The notes beneath the pieces are model-generated. The model did not search any database and was not told where the DNA came from. It saw only the letters and a list, made by a program, of their open reading frames with translations. A stretch of DNA of 6,222 bases, taken from Candidatus Heimdallarchaeota archaeon. GTDB taxonomy: Archaea > Asgardarchaeota > Heimdallarchaeia > Heimdallarchaeales > Kariarchaeaceae. Positions 1 to 6,222 of the stretch are shown in pieces. Both the position numbers and the translations under genes were made by a program. Position 1 is the first letter of the stretch, and every line of letters starts with the position of its first letter. The DNA lies in NCBI GenBank assembly GCA_022574115.1, contig JACZSS010000186.1, positions 1-6,222 on the forward strand. The letters run 5' to 3'.

Positions 1-83
1 TTCCCACTTTCCGTATTCGATCCATTGAGACTAATCTTGCAAGATGGAGTAATTTGGCTAGGTAAGATAGTCTACTAGTAGAT

Positions 84-120
84 AGTTTAAATCAAACCGA
101 CGTTTTTGAATACTTAAACT
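84..120 (+). promoter_or_regulatory. Candidate TATA boxes upstream of the aminotransferase gene
   Basis: Two AT-rich boxes resemble archaeal TATA elements: TTTAAAT at 86-92 and CTTAAAC at 113-119. Archaeal start sites usually lie about 25-30 bases downstream of the box centre, which would place transcription starts near 116 or 143 and give leaders of roughly 65-90 bases. Such AT-rich words are common in this DNA, so the call rests only on position in a stretch with no convincing gene. Confidence 0.25.
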
Positions 121-206
121 GACACTGGATTAACGGAGTAATTAGACGAATTCAGCACGACCACAAATTATCGACTTTCTCAATTGCTAAGAAGGATAAT
201 GTCTAT

Positions 207-1346
207 ATGCACTTGCGAAAACAATTACACGTGAAAATCCCTTCATTTAAGCTCGAACGGTATTTTGCTGAATATGAATTTGGGACAAAGTACATGCTCT
301 CGGCGTCTGATTGTGAATCCATGACTATTGGTGAGCTTTTCACATTCGCGGAAACGGATCTCTCAACCTTGGTAGATACTCATCTCGGTTATACTGAATC
401 TCGGGGACATCCTGAGTTAAGGCAACAAATCAGCCACTTGTATTCAGAAGTAAACGAGGATCAGGTTTTAGTTTTTTCAGGGGCTGAAGACGCAATTTTC
501 TGTATTATGAATACATTAGTCAAGAAAGGAGATCACATTATTGTTCAATTCCCTTCTTACCAATCCCTCTCATCAGTTGCTGAAAGTAGAGGTATTGAGG
601 TGGCGAAATGGAAGCTCGACGAACGTTTCGAGTGGCAATTGGATTTGGAATTTCTTAAGAAAAACATCAAATCTAATACCAGATTAGTGGTGGTAAACTT
701 TCCCCACAATCCCACTGGAACAATCATGAGGGGATCAGAATATGAGGAACTCATCGAAATTTGTGAAAAAAATCAGCTGCTGTTACTTCAAGATGAGGTA
801 TATCGATTCTCCGAATTTACCGCCAATGTAGCACTTCCTCCAGCCGCAGATCTTTACGAAAATGCACTATCTTTGGGAGTAATGTCTAAGACATTTGGAT
901 TGCCAGGCTTAAGAATTGGGTGGATTGTGACTCGGAACAATGAGATCTATCAAAAATTAGCTCAGTTCAAAGATTACACGACTATTTGCAATAGTGCGCC
1001 CAGCGAAGTAATTGCAATAGAGGCTCTTAAGATAAAAGATAAAATCATAAGAAGAACACTCAAGATCCTCCGTTACAACGTCCACATGTTAGATAATTTC
1101 TTTTCAACATATTCTCATGTGTTTGAATGGGTCCGTCCAACAGGAGCATCGACTGCATTTCCACGACTGTCACTTGACCAAACGGTAAATGATTTTTGTA
1201 CTGCGTTGAGGACCGAGAAAGAGGTTCTGTTATTACCGGGATCTGTATTTGACTATCCATCCAACTTCCGTATCGGATTTGGTCGGAAAAACATGGAAGA
1301 GGGGCTTAGTAAGTTGTCAGAGTTTCTCGAGGAAAAAGGATATTAA
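207..1346 (+). CDS. Fold-type I PLP-dependent aminotransferase (class I/II), substrate unknown
   Basis: A complete 379-residue enzyme of the aspartate-aminotransferase fold, expected in the cytosol, which moves an amino group from an amino acid to a 2-oxo acid through pyridoxal phosphate. The family's fixed points are all visible in order: GYTESRGHPELR (61-72), FPSYQ (115-119), NFPHNPTG (164-171, with Asn168), DEVYR (Asp196 for the pyridine nitrogen, Tyr199), SKTFGLPGLRIGW (Schiff-base Lys228, phosphate-binding Arg236) and FRIGFGR, whose Arg355 should hold the substrate carboxylate. Length is normal for the class. The N-terminal FKLERYFAEYEF stretch and the FKDYTTICNSAPSE block (254-267) recall a subgroup annotated near capreomycidine-synthase-like aminotransferases, from memory only, so no substrate is claimed. 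ATG at 207 has a weak purine-rich GAAGGA (191-196) ten bases upstream. No pathway partner is adjacent; the next gene, a helicase, starts 115 bases on, so this may be a single-gene unit. Confidence 0.92.
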   Translation: MHLRKQLHVKIPSFKLERYFAEYEFGTKYMLSASDCESMTIGELFTFAETDLSTLVDTHLGYTESRGHPELRQQISHLYSEVNEDQVLVFSGAEDAIFCIMNTLVKKGDHIIVQFPSYQSLSSVAESRGIEVAKWKLDERFEWQLDLEFLKKNIKSNTRLVVVNFPHNPTGTIMRGSEYEELIEICEKNQLLLLQDEVYRFSEFTANVALPPAADLYENALSLGVMSKTFGLPGLRIGWIVTRNNEIYQKLAQFKDYTTICNSAPSEVIAIEALKIKDKIIRRTLKILRYNVHMLDNFFSTYSHVFEWVRPTGASTAFPRLSLDQTVNDFCTALRTEKEVLLLPGSVFDYPSNFRIGFGRKNMEEGLSKLSEFLEEKGY

Positions 1347-1402
1347 GGTTGGAGAGAATTGATAATACGAGATGAAACCACTTTTAATAAACTGATACTT
1401 AG

Positions 1403-1440
1403 CTTTTTAAATCTCGGCGAGTCATCAAGACTGTAAATAA
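1403..1440 (+). promoter_or_regulatory. Candidate promoter of the Hel308 gene
   Basis: The 115-base gap before the helicase contains CTTTTTAAAT at 1403-1412, a good archaeal TATA-like word about 50 bases before the start codon, and a weaker GTAAATAA at 1433-1440 about 25 bases before it. The first would give a leader of roughly 25-30 bases; the second would give an almost leaderless message. A weak AGGA (1448-1451) lies ten bases before the ATG, which favours the first. No stem-loop or T-tract ending the preceding gene is obvious in the gap. Confidence 0.35.
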
Positions 1441-1461
1441 CTGACTTAGGAAAACCACTCC

Positions 1462-3720
1462 ATGCTAATTGAAGATCTCCAAATCGACCCAAAACTAAAG
1501 GAAGTACTTCAAGAAGATGGAATAATAGAATTGTATCCTCCACAGGCCAATGCAATAAGCAATGGTTTGTTAACAGGAAAAAATTTTGTTGTGGCGGTCC
1601 CTACAGCTTCAGGAAAAACATTAATTGCAATCCTAGCAATGTTTTCGACCATCCTTCGAAGACCTGGAACCAAAGCTATCTACTTGGCACCGCTGCGAGC
1701 TCTGGCCTCGGAGAAATTTGACGAATTTCGTAAGTATGCCAAAGCTCTCGATATTCGAGTCTCAATATCAACAGGTGATTTGGATGAAAAGTCCAAATTC
1801 TTAAGTTCCAGCGACATAATTATTGCCACCAATGAAAAATTTGATTCGTTAATTCGTCATGGAGCTTCGTGGCTAAATGATATTTCGATAGTTGTTTCTG
1901 ATGAGGTACACTTGATCAATGATCCAAATCGAGGTCCTGTCCTCGAGGTTGTGCTTTCTCTTATCAGGAGGAACCTCACTAATTGTCAGATTATTGCACT
2001 ATCAGCTACCATCTCTAATGCCGAGGAAATCGCTGATTGGCTCTCAGCAAAACTTGTCTTGTCAACTTGGCGACCAGTTAAATTGCGAGAGGCGGTATGG
2101 TATAAAGGTACATTAACGTTTAGCGACGGTAAAAAGAAAAAAGCGGGTCTTGCCAGTGATAACTACGGTTTTTCCTCCCTGGCCGTTGAGATTGTGGACG
2201 AAGGAGGTCAAGCGATCGTTTTTGCGTCGACTCGTAAAAGTGCTGAAGCATCAGCAGAGGCAGTGGCTAAGCAACTTAAGAAACATCTAACCTCGGAGGA
2301 TGTGAAAGCTCTTCAAATAGTGGCACGAGAAATTCGAAAGACTGGAGAGAAAACTCAATTACGGGAGAAGCTGGCAAATCTGGTTGAAACGGGTTCTGGA
2401 TTTCATCATGCCGGATTGGCTTCTGGTCATCGTAAAATCATTGAACGTGAATTTCGCGCCAGAAATATCAAGGTGGTTTCAAGTTCTCCTTCGCTGGCGG
2501 CAGGGGTGAACTTACCAGGTAGAAGAGTGATTATTCGTACCCTTTATCGGTATAAGTTTGGTTATGGCAGTAGCCCCATACCTGTTTTGGAATACAAACA
2601 AATGGCAGGCAGAGCTGGTAGACCCAGATATGATCCGTACGGCGAATCAATCATCATAGCTCGCAATGAAGACGAAGTCAGCGAGCTTTTGGATCAATAT
2701 ATCCGATCTGACACCGAGGAAATATTCTCCAAACTCGGTACAGAACCTGCTATGCGGGCCCACATATTGGCATTTGTTTCTGCTGGGTACGCTAACGACT
2801 TCAAGTCAGTACTAGACGTCCTAGCCCGTACATTCTGGGGTTATCAAAATGACGGAAGTATGTACTTAGTTGAAGGCGAAGTTGACAAGGCACTTGGGTT
2901 ACTCACAGAAGCAAAACTAATCTCTAAAAAAGAGCCATATAAAATTACTCCATTTGGTCGAAGAGTCAATGAATTGTATTTAGATCCTCTCTCAGCTCGT
3001 CTGATCAAGTTGGGTCTGGAGCAAACTGCGAGCAAGAAAAGACGCATTCCCGATATAGTTTATTTACAACTCGTAGCCACAACACCAGACATCAGGACCT
3101 ACTCAATTCGAGACAAGGATTTCGACTTCATTATGGATATAGCAGAAAAATACTCCGATGATTGGATTGATGTCAACGATGATATTCAAACAGAATTCGG
3201 TCAAGATATTTTCTTTACGACGATAAAAATTTCATCAGTTGTTAAATTGTGGTTAGATGAGGTTGGAGAAGAGGAAATCTTCGAAAAACTCGGAATGAGC
3301 AGCGGGGATCTACACCACTTGTTGAATACTGCAGAGTGGCTGTTACATTGCGCTAATGAAATCTCTAAATTATTCAAATGGGAGGCACATCAAAAGACGT
3401 TAAACATGCTTCTAAAACGTCTCAAATACGGAGTTAACGAAGAGTTGCTTAAGCTCGTCGATGTGGGAGGAATTGGTCGAGTAAGAGCTCGCGCCTTATT
3501 TGATGCTGGGTATAAAACAATTGAATCAATAACTAAGGCAAACCCAGACGTACTAGCTAAATTAAGAGGGTTCGGACCTCAAATTGCCAGAAATCTGATC
3601 GAAGCTATCAAAGGAAACCGGTCGCTCATTGAGGATTTTGAAGACGATGAAATTGGGGAATTAGAAAACGAGGAAGACGAGCAAATGTATCAAGAGTCCC
3701 TTGAGAACTTTTTTGACTGA
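1462..3720 (+). CDS. hel308: Hel308-type Ski2-like superfamily 2 DNA helicase
   Basis: A complete 752-residue ATP-dependent 3'-5' DNA helicase of the Hel308/Hjm family, which acts at stalled or collapsed replication forks and in recombination repair. Visible motifs are the Q-motif YPPQ (25-28), Walker A PTASGKT (47-53), APLRALASEK (76-85), STGD (103-106), motif II DEVH (147-150), SAT (181-183), IVFASTRKSAE (252-262), FHHAGL (314-319), SPSLAAGVNLPGRR (342-355) and motif VI QMAGRAGRPRYD (380-391). These form the two RecA-like domains. A winged-helix region (about 400-505) and the helical ratchet domain (about 510-650) follow. A helix-hairpin-helix domain (about 661-717) with GGIGRVRA and LRGFGPQIA hairpins completes the Hel308 architecture and separates it from Ski2 or Brr2 relatives. 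An acidic tail (723-741) then leads to a PIP-box-like end. The protein is somewhat longer than a typical Hel308 of about 700-720 residues, mostly through this tail. All catalytic residues are intact. Confidence 0.95.
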   Translation: MLIEDLQIDPKLKEVLQEDGIIELYPPQANAISNGLLTGKNFVVAVPTASGKTLIAILAMFSTILRRPGTKAIYLAPLRALASEKFDEFRKYAKALDIRVSISTGDLDEKSKFLSSSDIIIATNEKFDSLIRHGASWLNDISIVVSDEVHLINDPNRGPVLEVVLSLIRRNLTNCQIIALSATISNAEEIADWLSAKLVLSTWRPVKLREAVWYKGTLTFSDGKKKKAGLASDNYGFSSLAVEIVDEGGQAIVFASTRKSAEASAEAVAKQLKKHLTSEDVKALQIVAREIRKTGEKTQLREKLANLVETGSGFHHAGLASGHRKIIEREFRARNIKVVSSSPSLAAGVNLPGRRVIIRTLYRYKFGYGSSPIPVLEYKQMAGRAGRPRYDPYGESIIIARNEDEVSELLDQYIRSDTEEIFSKLGTEPAMRAHILAFVSAGYANDFKSVLDVLARTFWGYQNDGSMYLVEGEVDKALGLLTEAKLISKKEPYKITPFGRRVNELYLDPLSARLIKLGLEQTASKKRRIPDIVYLQLVATTPDIRTYSIRDKDFDFIMDIAEKYSDDWIDVNDDIQTEFGQDIFFTTIKISSVVKLWLDEVGEEEIFEKLGMSSGDLHHLLNTAEWLLHCANEISKLFKWEAHQKTLNMLLKRLKYGVNEELLKLVDVGGIGRVRARALFDAGYKTIESITKANPDVLAKLRGFGPQIARNLIEAIKGNRSLIEDFEDDEIGELENEEDEQMYQESLENFFD
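3691..3714 (+). other. PIP box (PCNA-binding motif) encoded at the Hel308 C-terminus
   Basis: Residues 744-751 of the helicase read QESLENFF, an exact match to the PCNA-interacting consensus Q-x-x-[ILM]-x-x-[FY]-[FY]. It lies one residue before the end of the protein, after a disordered-looking acidic stretch, which is where functional PIP boxes usually sit. A physical and functional interaction between the Pyrococcus Hel308 homologue Hjm and PCNA has been reported, as I recall it. The motif itself is seen; binding is inferred. Confidence 0.6.
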
Positions 3721-3731
3721 CCAGTAAAAAG

Positions 3732-3763
3732 TTAATATACGTTGAAATCGATGGTTTTAATTT
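3732..3763 (+). promoter_or_regulatory. Candidate promoter of the deacetylase-hydrolase pair
   Basis: The short gap after the helicase stop holds two TATA-like words. TTAATATAC (3732-3740) would give a leader of about 20 bases, and GTTTTAATTT (3754-3763) is centred about 27 bases before the ATG at 3785, the spacing expected for a leaderless message. No Shine-Dalgarno sequence precedes the start, which suits leaderless initiation. Read-through from the helicase gene is equally possible. Confidence 0.3.
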
Positions 3764-3784
3764 CAATCGCAGAATTGAACGTTG

Positions 3785-4798
3785 ATGCTTCGGGTATATC
3801 ACCATCCCAATTCACTTTTACATGAAATGGGTCCAGATCACTTGGAAGCACCAGTTAGAGTTGAGATCATTGAAAATGAACTCAAAAAGGCTGAGTACGA
3901 TGTATCGTTTCAGGAAGCAAGATATGCTACTGAAAAGGAAATTATGGAGACACACAGCAATAATTTGTACGAATTAGTGGAACAGTCGAAAAATACTGAT
4001 AGATATTTTTTCACAATGGATACCATCTCAAATCGGAAAACCTATGACGCAAGTCTAACTGCCGCTGGAGGAGCGATTCAAATCGCTGAAAATATCAAAG
4101 AAGTGGATAACCAGTTCGCCATGCTGCGACCCCCGGGTCATCATGCAACATGGGATTCAGCAATGGGTTTTTGCTTTTTTAACAATATCGCGTTGACTGC
4201 GAATACCCTCCTTGCAAACCAAACAAGTCGAATTGCAATTATTGACGTTGATCATCATCATGGTAATGGCACCCAAGACTTGTTTTACATGTCGCCAAAC
4301 GTTTTGTATACCTCTATGCATGCTGATCCTAAAGTTGCGTTTCCAGGAACCGGATTCCCTACGGATGTTGGGGTCGGGGATGGTGAGGGTTATACAATTA
4401 ATATTCCGCTGCCGATTCAAACTCATGATCCAGAATATCTAGTGGGATTCGATCAAATTCTTACTCCTAGTATTGAAAATTTTAAACCCGAAGTAATTTT
4501 GGTATCACTTGGTCTTGATGGACTATTTGAAGATCCGTACGGCATCTTGGCTTTATCAACTGACGGTTTTTTTGATATTGGACGACGAGTCGGAAGTCTG
4601 GCCAAAAAATTAACGAACAGTAAAGTTGGGGTCATATTGGAGGGGGGATACAACTATCAAGAAATTGGTGTTGCTACAACAAAATTCTTTGAAGGATTAC
4701 AAAATCCTGAATTTGACCAAAGAGTTACACCAGAATTAAATTTTCGATTTAAACAGGTTTTGGATAAAGTTAAACAAATAAATAAACAATATTGGTAA
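3785..4798 (+). CDS. Histone deacetylase / acetylpolyamine amidohydrolase family zinc deacetylase
   Basis: A complete 337-residue zinc hydrolase of the arginase/deacetylase fold that should remove acetyl or other acyl groups from lysine side chains or polyamines. Counting from the ATG at 3785, the motifs are RPPGHHA (115-121, with the tandem catalytic His119-His120), GFCFFNN (128-134), DVDHHHGNGTQ (154-164, zinc ligands Asp156 and His158), LGLDG (third zinc ligand Asp245) and LEGGYN with the transition-state Tyr289. All catalytic residues are intact. The HGNGTQ, FPGTG and LEGGYN forms resemble class II HDACs and acetylpolyamine amidohydrolases more than class I. The residue in the DPxG loop that is Glu in the polyamine deacetylase HDAC10 appears to be Tyr252, so polyamine specificity is not supported. 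An in-frame TTG at 3782 directly precedes the ATG; I prefer the ATG. The hydrolase gene starts 7 bases after the stop, so the two are probably one transcript. A protein substrate such as Alba or a histone, or a small molecule, remains open. Confidence 0.92.
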   Translation: MLRVYHHPNSLLHEMGPDHLEAPVRVEIIENELKKAEYDVSFQEARYATEKEIMETHSNNLYELVEQSKNTDRYFFTMDTISNRKTYDASLTAAGGAIQIAENIKEVDNQFAMLRPPGHHATWDSAMGFCFFNNIALTANTLLANQTSRIAIIDVDHHHGNGTQDLFYMSPNVLYTSMHADPKVAFPGTGFPTDVGVGDGEGYTINIPLPIQTHDPEYLVGFDQILTPSIENFKPEVILVSLGLDGLFEDPYGILALSTDGFFDIGRRVGSLAKKLTNSKVGVILEGGYNYQEIGVATTKFFEGLQNPEFDQRVTPELNFRFKQVLDKVKQINKQYW

Positions 4799-4805
4799 CT
4801 GAAAT

Positions 4806-5489
4806 ATGAAAATCTGGGAACATCATGTCATCGGACCCATTCAGACCAACTGTTTTATCTTTGGAAAACCGGAAGCGGCGGTAATGGTGGATCCTGGTGG
4901 CCCAGAAGCACCGGAAATAGCAAGACGCCTACTGGATGAAGAAGTTGAAATTAAACACGTGCTAGTAACACATGGTCATTTTGATCATTTGGGTTGGGCT
5001 CCTGATGTCCAAGAAGTGGTTGAGGGAGCAAAAGTGTACTTACATGAGAATGAAAAGCCTACTTATGAACCCTTTATCAAACGAATGCCAGCGCAATTTG
5101 GACTAGCATTGGAAATTCGAGAACCCGACGTTTGGATTAAAGAAAATCAGATTTTAGATCTTCATGGATTAAAATTCAAGATTATTCATACACCAGGTCA
5201 TTCCCCCGGATCGGTGTTGTTCGAATACATAACTGAAAATCAAAACGATGACTACCTTGCTAAGAACAGTTTTTTTGTAGGAGATCTCATTTTTCAGGGC
5301 GCAATAGGTCGATTTGATTTGCCATTTTCAGATCCAAATGATATGCAGAAGTCACTCACTAAAATTATCAAATATATTCCATCACCCAGTAAGCTATTCC
5401 CAGGTCACGGCTCATTAACCACTATGGAAAATGAATTGAAGTCGAATCCGTATTTACAAGCGATTATGGATAAAAGATCGTTTTTTTAA
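4806..5489 (+). CDS. Metallo-beta-lactamase-fold hydrolase, glyoxalase II-like (YcbL type)
   Basis: A complete 227-residue cytosolic metal-dependent hydrolase. The metal-site motifs are THGHFDH (55-61: His56, His58, Asp60, His61), TPGHSPGS (129-136: His132), VGDLIFQG (158-165: bridging Asp160) and FPGHG (198-202: His201), the full two-metal set of the glyoxalase II branch. The IGPIQTNCFIFG start, GRFDLP (168-173) and NPYLQ end closely follow the bacterial YcbL type of glyoxalase II. That type lacks the C-terminal glutathione-binding helical domain of classical glyoxalase II, and no such domain is present here. Expected chemistry is hydrolysis of a thioester such as S-lactoyl-thiol, but the thiol used by this organism is unknown and other thioesters are possible. 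The RSDFQ-like signature I associate with persulfide dioxygenases is absent. The start lies 7 bases after the deacetylase stop with no clear Shine-Dalgarno sequence, implying co-transcription. The stop overlaps the convergent gene's stop by four bases. Confidence 0.92.
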   Translation: MKIWEHHVIGPIQTNCFIFGKPEAAVMVDPGGPEAPEIARRLLDEEVEIKHVLVTHGHFDHLGWAPDVQEVVEGAKVYLHENEKPTYEPFIKRMPAQFGLALEIREPDVWIKENQILDLHGLKFKIIHTPGHSPGSVLFEYITENQNDDYLAKNSFFVGDLIFQGAIGRFDLPFSDPNDMQKSLTKIIKYIPSPSKLFPGHGSLTTMENELKSNPYLQAIMDKRSFF

Positions 5490-5553
5490 GTTCTCTTTCG
5501 TCTTTTTTTCACTTTTTTCTTCTTTATCGGCTTCTTTTTCTTCTGTTGTTTTT
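5481..5553 (+). terminator. T-tract terminator candidate for the rightward transcript
   Basis: The plus strand carries T runs at 5481-5487 (7), 5503-5509 (7), 5513-5518 (6), 5535-5539 (5) and 5549-5553 (5) in an almost wholly pyrimidine context. Archaeal RNA polymerase terminates on U-rich tracts without needing a hairpin, so this is a plausible terminator for the deacetylase-hydrolase transcript. The same bases are the antisense of the lysine codons in the convergent gene, so the T-richness may simply follow from that protein's composition. Confidence 0.45.
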
Positions 5554-6222
5554 CGTCCGTCCCAGTCTTAGCCGTTTTCTGTTTTTTAGATATACCTTTT
5601 CGCTTACCCTTCATAGCAAAAATTTTGTCAATCGATAATCTTTTTGTAAAGATCATAATGCCCATTACTGTGCTTAGGAATACTATGAAAATGAGTATAG
5701 CTGCTAATATATTGACTCGGAGGAAGAACAGAAAATCTTCTTGTATCGATTCTGGCAACGGGTCAAGTGGAGTTACATGTAGTAGTAATGCGAGTAAATT
5801 TTCAAAGAAACCCAGATTATCCGCTTGATCAATCCAATTGCTTGTCTCATCATATGGCAGATCTGAGAACATGATTGTGGAACCGATTAAAATGACTTTT
5901 CCATTCTCTGCTCCGATTTCTGTACCAGAAAGCCATTTGACACTGCCTATCTCTTGGCTTTTAGGTTCACCAGATTGATCGAGCGAATAAGTGTTAGATG
6001 TGTTGCCAAGGGATCGCTTGGATTCTCTAGATATTATATTGACCGAAGAACCATAATAAAGTATTTCTGTAATATTGTTGATTTCAGTTGCAAGTGTTTG
6101 AGGTTCAAGATGGTTAGCCGTGATCATTACATGTGACGCATTTCCATCATTAGCATTAGCATTTACATTTACGACTACTGTGGTGTTATCTGTATCGGCT
6201 GTGTTTAATCCTCCTTGGGTCA
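5486..6222 (-). CDS. Single-pass membrane protein with DUF4350/GATase1-like ectodomain and lysine-rich tail (5' end outside window)
   Basis: The frame stays open from its stop at 5486-5488 through the window edge, giving 244 visible C-terminal residues. A Met codon at 6125-6127 is internal: upstream codons continue without a stop and read like protein (TTVVVNVNANAND). Counting from the first full codon, residues 1-150 look like the end of an extracellular alpha/beta domain. The HVMITANHLEP strand, SVNIISRES, and GKVILIGSTIMFSD (107-120) followed by DNLGFFENLLALLLH (134-148) recall the DUF4350/GldG-like amidotransferase-fold domains. I base this on pattern memory, with moderate confidence. Hydrophobic residues 169-191 form one membrane span. 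The last 53 residues contain 26 Lys/Arg, so by the positive-inside rule the tail is cytoplasmic. Four N-glycosylation sequons (Asn12, 27, 49, 73) lie outside and none lies in the tail. The role is unknown. It is convergent with, and not co-transcribed with, the hydrolase gene. Confidence 0.85.
   Translation of the reverse strand, partial: TQGGLNTADTDNTTVVVNVNANANDGNASHVMITANHLEPQTLATEINNITEILYYGSSVNIISRESKRSLGNTSNTYSLDQSGEPKSQEIGSVKWLSGTEIGAENGKVILIGSTIMFSDLPYDETSNWIDQADNLGFFENLLALLLHVTPLDPLPESIQEDFLFFLRVNILAAILIFIVFLSTVMGIMIFTKRLSIDKIFAMKGKRKGISKKQKTAKTGTDEKQQKKKKPIKKKKVKKRRKRT

Noticed and set aside
10..28. TTCGATC at 16-22 looks like a tRNA T-loop.
   Set aside because: The flanking five bases do not form a T-stem (at most three of five pairs, one a wobble), so there is no tRNA 3' half.
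1..78. Possible partial genes at the left edge: an open plus frame ending in TAG at 76-78, another ending in TAA at 63-65, and a minus-strand ATG at 23-25 reading off the edge.
   Set aside because: Each is 25 codons or fewer, they conflict with one another, and none gives a recognisable protein motif. A real gene end may lie here, but the sequence does not say which frame.
3782..3784. TTG as the start codon of the deacetylase.
   Set aside because: An ATG follows immediately in frame, adds only one residue of difference, and has a TATA-like box at leaderless spacing; ATG is the simpler choice.
4157..4653. Open frames on the minus strand and in another plus frame within the deacetylase gene.
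   Set aside because: They lie fully inside a gene with all family motifs intact, lack recognisable motifs and look like shadow frames.
5486..6127. Treating the Met codon at 6125-6127 as the true start of the minus-strand membrane protein.
   Set aside because: The frame remains open to the window edge and the upstream residues extend a beta-strand-like segment. Starting here would leave a half domain without a signal peptide.
6145..6172. Short tandem-like repeats (ATTAGC twice, ATTTAC twice) near the right edge.
   Set aside because: Only two copies each, in frame with an Asn/Val/Ala-rich coding segment; too short to call a repeat element.

Overview
The window reads as a gene-dense stretch of an AT-rich archaeal chromosome. 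The best marker is a full-length Hel308-type DNA repair helicase with its C-terminal helix-hairpin-helix domain. AT-rich boxes upstream of genes, weak or absent Shine-Dalgarno sequences and T-rich gene ends fit archaeal transcription. A class II-type histone deacetylase-family gene and a membrane protein with a glutamine-amidotransferase-like ectodomain would suit an Asgard-type archaeon. That placement is inference; no rRNA, tRNA or other clade marker is present.

Layout: 1-206 is non-coding or ambiguous, with two TATA-like boxes. Four genes then run rightwards: a fold-type I PLP aminotransferase (207-1346), the Hel308 helicase (1462-3720), an HDAC/acetylpolyamine-amidohydrolase-family deacetylase (3785-4798) and a glyoxalase-II-like metallo-beta-lactamase-fold hydrolase (4806-5489). 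The last two are 7 bases apart and probably co-transcribed. The first three are separated by 115 and 64 bases, each gap holding a possible promoter. A fifth gene on the minus strand (5486 to beyond 6222) meets the hydrolase gene tail to tail with a 4-base overlap. Its visible part is the C-terminal end of a single-pass membrane protein with an extremely lysine-rich tail.

The genes do not form one obvious pathway. Hel308 acts at stalled replication forks, and its last residues form a textbook PCNA-binding motif. The deacetylase-hydrolase pair suggests linked acyl chemistry (acyl-lysine or acyl-polyamine with an acyl-thioester), but the substrates cannot be read from sequence. I see no mobile element, CRISPR array, RNA gene or long repeat. 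The points most worth a second look are the helicase PIP box, the deacetylase-hydrolase pair, the terminator-like T-tracts lying antisense to the lysine-tail codons, and the truncated membrane protein.
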